Positions 1 to 5,484 of a DNA stretch of 6,127 bases are shown in pieces. The stretch covers positions 1 to 6,127 of the forward strand of contig JAQGHP010000701.1 of the NCBI GenBank assembly GCA_028288775.1, written 5' to 3'. This DNA is from Phycisphaerales bacterium (lineage in GTDB: Bacteria > Planctomycetota > Phycisphaerae > Tepidisphaerales > Tepidisphaeraceae). Positions within the stretch are counted from its first letter, which is position 1. Each line of letters starts with the position of its first letter. The position numbers were made by a program, and so were the translations under genes. The notes beneath the pieces are model-generated. The model had not been told where the DNA came from. It was given only the letters and a program-made list of their open reading frames with translations, and ran no database searches.

Positions 1-1470
1 CAGGATCATGATGTAGACGGCAGGGTGGGAATAGAACCAGAACAGGTGTTGGTGCAGCAGGGGGTAGCCGCCGCCCGAGTTGGACTGGAGGGTGTTGTTG
101 ACCGACCAGTTGAACGGCTGGAAGAACCCGGTGAGGCGGTGATGATCGAGCAGGTTGAGCAAGAGCGTGGCCGCGAGCACGGGCGTCGCCAGCAACACCA
201 TGAGGCTCGTGATGAACAATGCCCACACGCTCAGCGGCATGCGGAACATCGTCATGCCCGGGCAGCGCAGCTTGACGATCGTGGTGAGGTAATTCACCGC
301 GCCCATGATGCTGGAGAAGCCCAGGATAAACAGGCTGAGGAACCAGGCGCTCTGCCCGTCGAAGACGAGGTACTGCACGCCCTTGATGGCGTAGAACGCG
401 CCGACTCCGGAAATCACCAGGCTCGCGACCCAGTTCAGCGGGCGCAGGCCGACGTTTACCGTGTACGCACAGAGATAGACAAAGCAGAGGAAAATCGCCA
501 CGGTGACGGTGATCAGCGAAATCCCCGGCCAATCGCTCTGCCAGTTGAGCCCGGCAACAATGCGCTTGAAAAGTTCGGGGCCGCCTTCGTTGGAGCGGAC
601 GAGGATCTTGTCATCGGTAACGGTGACCGCGGCGGTGTTGGCGGCGTTCGCGATCGACCGGCCGGTGACGACGTTCTCCGCAGCCCCGCTGGGAACGAGC
701 GCGTACCCCTTTTCAATCAGGGCGTCGCGCACGGCGTCGAGCACCGCAGCTTTATTGCCCGAGTAAGACGCTTCCAAGCCCTCGGCGGTGGTTTTCAGGG
801 CCGCGGCGTCAACCGTCTGAATGTTCGTCGCATGCAGGCGCAGCGGTTGAACGAAGCTTGGCCATCCGGGCGCAGGCTCGACCAAATCAACCGTGCCGCG
901 GTAGGGCGAGTGGCCGTGGAATTTGATGCCGTTGGGGTAGGTGGCACTGAGAGGCGGGTAGCTCGTCCACCCCGCGCCCGCGGGCCCGCCCGGCAGGAAG
1001 AACGCCGCGACCATGATCGCACCCGCGGGCAGCGCCGACCAGAACGCCGCCCCGTTGAGGAACGGGAAGGCCATGTCCTTCGCCCCGATCATCAGTGGGA
1101 TGAGGTAGTTGCCGAACGCGCCGACGAGGATCGGGATGATGACGAAAAAGATCATCACCGTGGCGTGCATGGAGAAGGCGGAGTTGTAGTAGTCGGGCGG
1201 CATCTTGGCGTCCTGCCACATGCCGGCATTTTTCATGTACTCGCCCATCATCGGCACGGCCTTGTCCGGCCACGCCAGTTGCCAGCGGACGAGCATCGCC
1301 AGCAACCCGCCGACCACGAAGAACAACAAGCCGAACATGAGGAACTGAATGCCGATCGTTTTGTGGTCGGTGGAGAAGAGGTACTTCTTGATGAAGCTGA
1401 TTTCGTGGCCGTCGTCGTGGGCATGCGACGGGCCATGGTGGGCGGAAACGGGGGCGGAAATCGCGGTCAT
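1..1470 (-). CDS. ctaD: Cytochrome c oxidase subunit I (A2-type haem-copper oxygen reductase), 3' end cut off by the window
   Basis: Catalytic membrane subunit of an aa3-type oxidase, which reduces O2 to water and pumps protons. The 490 residues visible start at ATG 1470; the frame is still open at base 1. Seen: a His-rich N-tail (residues 11-22); STDHKTIG at 33-40; the low-spin haem a ligand His102 in SMHATVMIF; FGNYLIPLMIGAKDMAF with Asn121, Asp132 and Asn139 of the D-channel, whose numbering happens to match the Rhodobacter sphaeroides enzyme; GWTSYPPLSA at 167-176; APGM-like CPGMTMFRMP at 403-412; and CuB ligand His482 in YSHPAVYIMIL. The usual Glu of HPEVYI is Ala, and Tyr480-Ser481 precede the His, which is the A2 hallmark. 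About 195 residues (177-372) are inserted between TM3 and TM4, including two likely membrane helices (316-340, 347-370). No clear Shine-Dalgarno sequence precedes the ATG. It lies 170 bases downstream of coxB, probably in the same operon. Confidence 0.97.
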   Translation of the reverse strand, partial: MTAISAPVSAHHGPSHAHDDGHEISFIKKYLFSTDHKTIGIQFLMFGLLFFVVGGLLAMLVRWQLAWPDKAVPMMGEYMKNAGMWQDAKMPPDYYNSAFSMHATVMIFFVIIPILVGAFGNYLIPLMIGAKDMAFPFLNGAAFWSALPAGAIMVAAFFLPGGPAGAGWTSYPPLSATYPNGIKFHGHSPYRGTVDLVEPAPGWPSFVQPLRLHATNIQTVDAAALKTTAEGLEASYSGNKAAVLDAVRDALIEKGYALVPSGAAENVVTGRSIANAANTAAVTVTDDKILVRSNEGGPELFKRIVAGLNWQSDWPGISLITVTVAIFLCFVYLCAYTVNVGLRPLNWVASLVISGVGAFYAIKGVQYLVFDGQSAWFLSLFILGFSSIMGAVNYLTTIVKLRCPGMTMFRMPLSVWALFITSLMVLLATPVLAATLLLNLLDHHRLTGFFQPFNWSVNNTLQSNSGGGYPLLHQHLFWFYSHPAVYIMIL

Positions 1471-1489
1471 AGTTAGCCTACGCGGGAAT

Positions 1490-1506
1490 GTTCGGCGGAG
1501 CCGAAC
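1490..1506. repeat. Perfect short hairpin in the ctaD leader
   Basis: Arms GTTCGGC (1490-1496) and GCCGAAC (1500-1506) pair perfectly over 7 bp around a 3-base loop. The hairpin sits 20 to 36 bases upstream of the ctaD ATG on the minus strand. Neither side has a T-run, so it does not look like an intrinsic terminator. It could stabilise or process the coxB-ctaD message, or be the edge of the neighbouring repeat. Function is unknown. Confidence 0.5.
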
Positions 1507-1520
1507 CTATATGCTTCATC

Positions 1521-1628
1521 GTGACACGGGCGTCCCGCCCGTGCGGACGGCTTGGCGGATCAATTCGACGCGGCAACGCGAGTCTTCCTACGATCGCGCA
1601 CCCGGCACGGGCGGGACGCCCGTGTTAC
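1521..1628. repeat. Inverted repeat with self-palindromic arms (MITE/REP-like) between coxB and ctaD
   Basis: The left arm (1521-1543, beginning GTGACACGGGCG) and right arm (1606-1628, ending CGCCCGTGTTAC) are reverse complements at 22 of 23 positions, separated by 62 bases. Each arm is also a hairpin by itself: CACGGGCG and CGCCCGTG pair around a 3-base loop. The element fills most of the 170-base gap between coxB and ctaD, which are transcribed through it on the minus strand. I recognise the pattern as one scattered between genes in planctomycete genomes; this comes from memory, not a search. No transposase is encoded, so it would be a non-autonomous element or a REP-type sequence. Confidence 0.8.
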
Positions 1629-1640
1629 GTAAACGCCGGA

Positions 1641-2954
1641 TCAATTTTGCGCCATCGCCACCTTCCCCGCCGGTTCCGTCGCCGCCGGGGGGAAGTAATA
1701 CTTGTACGGCATTTCCTTCATCCATGCCTCGTCGAGCACGACCAGTTTGCCCTGCATCGTGGCGTGGCCGATGCCGCACAATTCTTCACACACCAGGTCG
1801 TACGCGATCGCCCCCGGCACCTTTTCCACCCCCGCGGCTTTCAGTTCGTTAAGGACGGCGAGCGTGATCATCGAGTTCTCGCGGAGGATCGTGTCGCCGT
1901 TCTTCGAGAAGCGATAGTACCCGGGCTTGCGGCGGTTGGGACGGTAATAGTCGGCCTTGGGCGTATCCTTATTGATCAACGCCAGTACGTCGAAATGATC
2001 CACCTGGATCACCTTCCGCAACTCCTCGAGCGTGTACTCGCGCGGGCCGGGGCAGTCGTCCGTCGTGCGGAGGAATAGCCGTCCGCGCATGCCGGGGACC
2101 ACGTCGAGCTTGGTGCGAAAGTTGGGCAGGAAAAAGTCGTGAATCACGTCGCGGCTGCCGAGCTGAATCTCCACCGGCCGCCCCTTGGGAATCACGATGA
2201 TGCGGCCGACCGTCTTCCCATAGCTATTAAGCGAAGCCAATTCCGGGTCGGTGCCGGCGGGATCGGGGTTGGTGTCGGGGTCGGTGAAATCGCGCCCCAG
2301 CGGATTGTTGGCGGCGAGGAATTTATCCAGCGCCTGCCGGGCATGCTCTTCGGGCAGAAACGCCGGGCCGGGCACGTTGGGGAATTCGTAATCGAAGCTC
2401 TTGCCGTCGGGAAGCGTCGGCCACTTGAGATCGGTGGGCTTGGGATAGAGCAGATACCGGCCGATCTTGTTCCGCGGGCCGGGATAGATGACGTTCCATT
2501 TGAACTGCTCGCCGATGACCAGAATTTTCACGCGGCTGGGGTCATCTGAAATAGGGGAGTAGCGGTAGTCGTCCCACACCCGCTTCGTCCAGAATACCAG
2601 TGCGATGAGGATGACGGTCGGGATGAGCGTCCACGCCATCTCCAGGCGCGCGTTGCCGTGGGTGTAGACGCCCTTTTCCGTGCGACCTTTACGATGGCGG
2701 TATTTGATCAGGAACCAGACGAGCACGGCCTGCACGCCGATGAAGATCACGGTCGTAAGCCAGAAAATCGCCACGAAGATCGTGTCCATCGGCCGGCCGT
2801 GGGCGGCGTAATTGGTGTTGAGCCACCAATCGTGCCCGATGGCAAGCGGGAACGCGGCGGCGCGGGCCGGGGCATTGATCAGCGCAACGGCCAAAACGCC
2901 CGCGAAGAGGGCGAGCGTGAAGGGACGGGGCTTCGGTCGCTTTCGAATCACCAA
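1641..2954 (-). CDS. coxB: Cytochrome c oxidase subunit II with CuA site and two large extra blocks
   Basis: Takes electrons from a soluble donor through the binuclear CuA centre and passes them to subunit I. The 437 residues comprise an N-terminal signal or anchor helix (12-33), two membrane helices (about 57-83 and 106-123), the conserved aromatic stretch GEQFKWNV (148-155), and a periplasmic cupredoxin domain. All CuA ligands are present: His272 in DVIHDFFLP, then Cys389, Glu391, Cys393, His397 and Met400 in CEELCGIGHATM. Relative to typical subunit II there are about 80 extra residues before the domain (161-244) and about 80 more inside it, between VPGM (286-289) and the Cys loop (roughly 300-384). 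There is no CXXCH, so no fused cytochrome c. The start is TTG at 2954 (GGAG 6 bases upstream) or the adjacent GTG at 2951 (9 bases). It is followed by ctaD on the same strand. Confidence 0.96.
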   Translation of the reverse strand: MVIRKRPKPRPFTLALFAGVLAVALINAPARAAAFPLAIGHDWWLNTNYAAHGRPMDTIFVAIFWLTTVIFIGVQAVLVWFLIKYRHRKGRTEKGVYTHGNARLEMAWTLIPTVILIALVFWTKRVWDDYRYSPISDDPSRVKILVIGEQFKWNVIYPGPRNKIGRYLLYPKPTDLKWPTLPDGKSFDYEFPNVPGPAFLPEEHARQALDKFLAANNPLGRDFTDPDTNPDPAGTDPELASLNSYGKTVGRIIVIPKGRPVEIQLGSRDVIHDFFLPNFRTKLDVVPGMRGRLFLRTTDDCPGPREYTLEELRKVIQVDHFDVLALINKDTPKADYYRPNRRKPGYYRFSKNGDTILRENSMITLAVLNELKAAGVEKVPGAIAYDLVCEELCGIGHATMQGKLVVLDEAWMKEMPYKYYFPPAATEPAGKVAMAQN

Positions 2955-2960
2955 CCAAAT

Positions 2961-2964
2961 CTCC
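2961..2964 (-). promoter_or_regulatory. Ribosome binding site of coxB
   Basis: GGAG on the minus strand lies 6 bases before TTG (2954) and 9 bases before GTG (2951). No ATG is available in frame nearby, so this site supports a non-ATG start but does not decide between the two adjacent codons. Confidence 0.55.
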
Positions 2965-3007
2965 AGGAGGTATGGGACCGACGGGCCAAAGCGTTGACCG
3001 CTCCGGT

Positions 3008-3235
3008 TCCCTCTCCCTCGTACTCGGGGGAGAGGGTTAGGGTGAGGGGCAGAAGTCGACTCGCGCCGGAATTCGGACCAATGTAGGGTGGGTGTACTCG
3101 CCCACCGTTCGCCGACCGCTTGAGTGTCAAATGGTGGGCGAGTACGCCCACCCTACATGTGGTCTATCTGCGAACACACAACTTCGCGCCCGGCCCCTCA
3201 CCCCTGCCCTCTCCCCCGAGTACGAGGGAGAGGGA
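3008..3235. repeat. Outer inverted repeat (LTPALSPEYEGEG family) between cupredoxin gene and coxB
   Basis: The left arm (3008-3049) and right arm (3194-3235) are reverse complements over 42 bases with one block of three mismatches (TAA against CTG). Each arm contains a CTCGTACTCG/CGAGTACGAG core with flanking C/G runs that partly self-pair. Spurious translation of the right arm gives LTPALSPEYEGEG, a string I know as a recurrent false peptide in planctomycete annotations. Together with the inner pair it occupies nearly all of the 307-base gap between the cupredoxin and coxB genes. It has no coding capacity of its own. Confidence 0.85.
3081..3158. repeat. Inner inverted repeat nested in the 3008-3235 element
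   Basis: The left arm (3081-3106, ATGTAGGGTGGGTG...) and right arm (3133-3158, ...CGCCCACCCTACAT) are reverse complements at 25 of 26 positions around a 26-base loop. This is a different sequence family from the outer arms, so one repeat appears to have landed inside another, or the two form a composite unit. A transcript through it could fold into one long, interrupted hairpin. Confidence 0.85.
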
Positions 3236-3261
3236 GTAAGTCGTTCGCAAACCTTCGCCTA

Positions 3262-4059
3262 TTACTTCGAAGCCACGGCCTTCGCTTCGCAGCACGCCGC
3301 GATCGATGCGACTTTCAGCTCCTTCGCGGGGCTCGCCGCGGCCTTCTTGTCAGCGTCGAAGGTGAAGTTCACCTCGGCCTTGCCGCCGGTGACTTTGCCC
3401 TTCTGCTCCTGCGTGCCGTACTTCTCGTGCCAGGCGACGAACGTGTACTCCCCGTCGGGCAGGCCCTTGGTGTCGATGGAGTAGGTGCCGATCCCCTTGT
3501 CCGCGGCGCTGGTCACGGCGAAGTAGGGGTTGTTCACGACCCGCACCCAGCAGGCCATCCACGGATGCACGTCGCACTTGATCTTGAAGTTCTCCTCCGT
3601 CTTGAACGGTTCGAGCTTCTTCTGCCCGACCGTCGGCTGCCCGAAGTTGAACGCGGGGTTGTCGATCGCCAGCGAGTGGACGTTGTGCAGCGTCGTGTCG
3701 CTGTTCTTCACCGTCACCGGCTGCCCAACCGCCACCGCGATGACATGGGGCGAGTAGACGCACCCCTTCTGGTCGATCACCGCCGGCGTCGTCGGCGTCG
3801 TGCCCAAGTCCTTGCCCTCGGGGGCCTTCACCGACACCACCACGTTCGCCAGTTCGCCCTTGTCGCCGGCCACCACGGTCTCTTCGTAGACCGGGTCCTT
3901 ATGCTCCTTCGCGCAGTCGGGGGCGTTCTTGATGCCCGCGATCTCGGCCATTTCCGGGACCTTTCCCGTGAGCATGACCTTCCCTGTTACCTGCCCAAAC
4001 GATCCCGAACACATGCCGGCGGAAAGGGCCAGGGCACCGATCAAAAGAGACCTCTTCAT
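3262..4059 (-). CDS. Secreted amicyanin-like cupredoxin with C-terminal beta-sandwich extension
   Basis: Probable periplasmic blue-copper electron carrier of 265 residues. Residues 1-22 form a signal peptide (MKRSLLIGALALSAG, with small residues at SGSFG). The type-1 copper ligands are recognisable: His125 in TLHNVHS, then Cys162, His165 and Met168 in CDVHPWM. The C-x2-H-x2-M spacing and the HNVH motif are those of amicyanin. Residues about 172-236 (GTYSIDTKGLPDGEYTFVAW and following) look like a carboxypeptidase-regulatory-type beta domain, as found in proteins often named 'methylamine utilization protein'. The tail is Ala/Lys-rich with a Cys-Cys pair (256-257). ATG 4059 is chosen because AGGAG lies 5 bases upstream and the signal peptide begins there; an upstream in-frame start at 4242 would add an Arg-rich, non-protein-like stretch. 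Its place ahead of coxB and ctaD suggests a role as electron donor to the oxidase, which is inference. Confidence 0.9.
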   Translation of the reverse strand: MKRSLLIGALALSAGMCSGSFGQVTGKVMLTGKVPEMAEIAGIKNAPDCAKEHKDPVYEETVVAGDKGELANVVVSVKAPEGKDLGTTPTTPAVIDQKGCVYSPHVIAVAVGQPVTVKNSDTTLHNVHSLAIDNPAFNFGQPTVGQKKLEPFKTEENFKIKCDVHPWMACWVRVVNNPYFAVTSAADKGIGTYSIDTKGLPDGEYTFVAWHEKYGTQEQKGKVTGGKAEVNFTFDADKKAAASPAKELKVASIAACCEAKAVASK

Positions 4060-4064
4060 AACTG

Positions 4065-4069
4065 CTCCT
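4065..4069 (-). promoter_or_regulatory. Ribosome binding site of the cupredoxin gene
   Basis: AGGAG on the minus strand lies 5 bases before ATG 4059. It is the best Shine-Dalgarno match in the window, and it decides the start against the longer in-frame ATG at 4242. Confidence 0.8.
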
Positions 4070-4133
4070 GCGGTAAGGGAATGGATAAAGGAAGCATCGC
4101 TCGAGCCCGGCAGGGGGCCGGGGGCCGTCAAAA

Positions 4134-4157
4134 CCGCATTCCTACGCCTGAATGCGG
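4134..4157. repeat. Perfect 8-bp stem hairpin upstream of the cupredoxin gene
   Basis: CCGCATTC (4134-4141) and GAATGCGG (4150-4157) pair perfectly around an 8-base loop, 75 to 98 bases upstream of the cupredoxin ATG. The right arm abuts a GGGCAA copy (4157-4162). With its 16-base centre-to-centre spacing it could be an operator dyad or a leader-RNA hairpin. No T-run follows on either strand. Confidence 0.45.
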
Positions 4158-4267
4158 GGCAACGACTCATACTAAATCGAACGCTCCTCGTTGTACATGC
4201 GATCGCCCTGCGGCCATTTGCCGCACGGCAGGCCCGGGCCACACGCCCGAACCCGCCTGTTCAGTCG

Positions 4268-4296
4268 CCGGCAGACGGCTCCGTCTTACATGCCGG
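4268..4296. repeat. Imperfect hairpin in the divergent region
   Basis: The inner arms AGACGG (4273-4278) and CCGTCT (4281-4286) pair around CT. The outer arms CCGGCA and TGCCGG (4291-4296) can pair across a small TTACA bulge, although the two stems share A4273. It resembles another short extragenic palindrome; function is unknown. Confidence 0.4.
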
Positions 4297-4385
4297 TCGT
4301 AAACGCCCGGCCGGCTCTTTCAAACCGATCCATTCCCGGTGCCTGGCGGTGAAGCCCCGTTGCCCATTTCTGCAAAGGGTCAAAA

Positions 4386-4415
4386 TCGGGGCAATCATGG
4401 GCAATGATGGGCAAT
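4386..4415. repeat. Three GGGCAAT units in exact 10-bp phase
   Basis: The 10-base units 4386-4395, 4396-4405 and 4406-4415 each end in GGGCAAT, preceded by variable bases (TCG, CAT, GAT). The period is about one helical turn, so all three motifs face the same side of the DNA. The same motif in the opposite orientation forms a second array at 4541-4584. Most likely these are binding sites for a cooperative DNA-binding protein, but no regulator is known to me for this motif in this context. Confidence 0.6.
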
Positions 4416-4445
4416 GGGCTCCCGAACATTTGACCACATTTTATC

Positions 4446-4461
4446 CCGCAAACGTTTACTC
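4446..4461. promoter_or_regulatory. LacI/PurR-like operator candidate
   Basis: CGCAAACGTTTAC contains the perfect palindrome AAACGTTT (4450-4457) with the central CG step typical of LacI-family operators. Over 16 bases it matches the E. coli PurR consensus ACGCAAACGTTTNCNT at 12 of the 14 defined positions. It sits in the AT-rich island, about 240 bases upstream of the TPR gene and 390 upstream of the cupredoxin gene, between the two GGGCAAT/ATTGCCC arrays. The match is seen; the binding protein and target gene are not. Confidence 0.4.
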
Positions 4462-4540
4462 ATAAATTACTTACACGAATCAACTTCAGATCCCTTCTCA
4501 AATCGTTTTGCAAGCTAAATTTTAGGCAATATTATGACAA

Positions 4541-4584
4541 ATTGCCCCTCTGTTGCCCACAAATTGCCCTTCTATTGCCCCAAT
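4541..4584. repeat. Four ATTGCCC units in exact 11-bp phase
   Basis: Units start at 4541, 4552, 4563 and 4574. Each opens with ATTGCCC (GTTGCCC in the second) followed by four variable bases. Units one and three share the TCT tail, giving a weaker 22-base period. A further GTTGCCCAAT is at 4620-4629. The array ends about 115 bases before the TPR start codon, in or just upstream of its likely promoter, and is inverted relative to the 4386-4415 array. Confidence 0.65.
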
Positions 4585-4700
4585 TTGGCGGGCGATGCGG
4601 CATAACTGATATCATCCATGTTGCCCAATCAACCGATATAGATGTCAGCGACGGCACCGCGCGGGGCCGGGAACGCATTACCCAATTGGAAATACGAGAC

Positions 4701-5387
4701 ATGAACTATCGATCGCTCTTGGCCGCGGCCGTTTTGTCTGGTGCGGCTGCCTTGGGATGTGCGAAGAACCCCGCCACCGCCAACAACACCGCAAGCGTCG
4801 CCGCCCGGCCCAATCCCACTGACTTCGAAACCGCCAAGGAGCCGGCCATCACCGCCAATACGCGGTACGCCGCGGGCCAGCTCGCCGAGAGCGACAAGTC
4901 ATACGACAACGCCATTGCGCAATACAAGTTCGCCCTCGAAGCCAATCCCAAGCACCTCAAGTCGCTCTACCGCCTGGGCTGCCTTTACGCCCAGCTCCAG
5001 CGTTACCCCGAAGCGGTTGAAGCCTGGAAGCGTTACGTCGTTGCCACGGACGGGTCGGCGACGGGCTACAGCAACCTGGGATTCTGCGAGGAGTTGGCTG
5101 GCAACCCCAACGCCGCCGAGGCCGATTACAAGCGTGGGATCGCAAAGGATCCGGGCAACGAGCCGTGCCACGTCAACTACGGCCTGATGCTCGCTCGCCG
5201 GGGCCGCACGGGTGAGGCCGTCGTCCAGCTCCAGACCGTCCTGACGCCCGCCCAAGTGCATTACAACATCGCCAGCGTCTACGAGCTGCAACACCGCAAG
5301 GAACAGGCGAAGCAGGAATACCAGAAGTCCCTCGAGCTCGACCCGAGCTTCGACGACGCGAAGGCGAAGTTGGCGTCTCTGAATTAG
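4701..5387 (+). CDS. TPR-repeat lipoprotein
   Basis: Envelope-anchored protein of 228 residues made almost entirely of tetratricopeptide repeats, which act as protein-binding scaffolds. Residues 1-19 form a hydrophobic signal peptide ending AALGC, so Cys20 is a probable lipidation site, though the lipobox has Ala rather than Leu at -3. A low-complexity Ala/Asn/Pro linker follows to about residue 50. About five TPR units then run from 52 to 216. The clearest are at 86-119 (LYRLGCLYAQLQRYPEAVEA), 120-152 and 183-216 (HYNIASVYELQHRKEQAKQE then LELDP). ATG 4701 is chosen because the signal peptide begins there; only a weak GGAAA lies upstream. The partner is unknown. Downstream, an inverted repeat overlaps the stop codon and separates it from the lutA-like gene. 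Confidence 0.88.
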   Translation: MNYRSLLAAAVLSGAAALGCAKNPATANNTASVAARPNPTDFETAKEPAITANTRYAAGQLAESDKSYDNAIAQYKFALEANPKHLKSLYRLGCLYAQLQRYPEAVEAWKRYVVATDGSATGYSNLGFCEELAGNPNAAEADYKRGIAKDPGNEPCHVNYGLMLARRGRTGEAVVQLQTVLTPAQVHYNIASVYELQHRKEQAKQEYQKSLELDPSFDDAKAKLASLN

Positions 5388-5484
5388 TTGCTGGTTGCTG
5401 GTCGCTGGTTGCTGGTGACGGAAGAGGACGTTGTCATCCCTTCTGCTTCCTTTACCAGCAACCAGCAACTAGTAACCAGCAACC
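5386..5484. repeat. TTGCTGG-type inverted repeat overlapping the TPR gene stop codon
   Basis: The left arm (5386-5416) and right arm (5454-5484) are reverse complements at 27 of 31 positions around a 37-base loop. Each arm is itself built of short units, TTGCTGG on the left and CCAGCAA on the right. The left arm begins inside the TAG stop codon (5385-5387). The folded RNA could stabilise or end the TPR transcript, but no T-run follows, so it is not a standard intrinsic terminator. It looks like a further planctomycete extragenic repeat family. Confidence 0.75.

Larger units (their letters stand above)
4060..4700. other. Divergent non-coding region between the cupredoxin and TPR genes
   Basis: These 641 bases lie between two genes that point away from each other, so promoters for both must be inside. 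The part nearest the cupredoxin (4060-4340) is GC-rich and holds two hairpins. From about 4436 to 4545 it turns clearly AT-rich. TTGCCC or GGGCAA occurs at 4157, 4360, 4390, 4400, 4410, 4542, 4553, 4564, 4575 and 4621. No open frame here looks like protein. A weak sigma70-like pair for the TPR gene is TTGGCG (4585-4590) and TGATAT (4607-4612), spaced 16 bases, but I would not rely on it. Confidence 0.7.

Noticed and set aside
25..1476. Long plus-strand open frame of 483 codons
   Set aside because: It is antisense to ctaD. Its translation is rich in Arg, Glu and His with no domain, while the minus strand gives an unmistakable oxidase.
1556..1646. Direct repeat CGGATCAATT at 1556-1565 and 1637-1646 as a target-site duplication
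   Set aside because: The copies enclose only the right arm of the 1521-1628 inverted repeat, not both arms, and the second copy is part of the coxB stop region. It may be chance or a local duplication.
4060..4242. Upstream extension of the cupredoxin gene to ATG 4242
   Set aside because: The added 61 residues are Arg-rich and unlike protein, whereas ATG 4059 has AGGAG 5 bases upstream and opens a normal signal peptide.
3124..4302. Plus-strand open frame of 392 codons
   Set aside because: It runs antisense across the cupredoxin gene and begins inside a repeat arm. The product is Arg/Leu-rich and has no recognisable fold.
4436..4584. Replication origin (AT-rich island flanked by iteron-like repeats)
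   Set aside because: No DnaA boxes (TTATCCACA-like) and no dnaA, rep or par genes are visible; neighbours are respiratory and metabolic genes.
4541..4584. CRISPR array
   Set aside because: Units are 11 bp with 4-base variable parts, far too short for repeats and spacers, and no cas genes are present.
5386..5484. Intrinsic terminator of the TPR gene
   Set aside because: The stem is imperfect with a 37-base loop and no T-run follows it.
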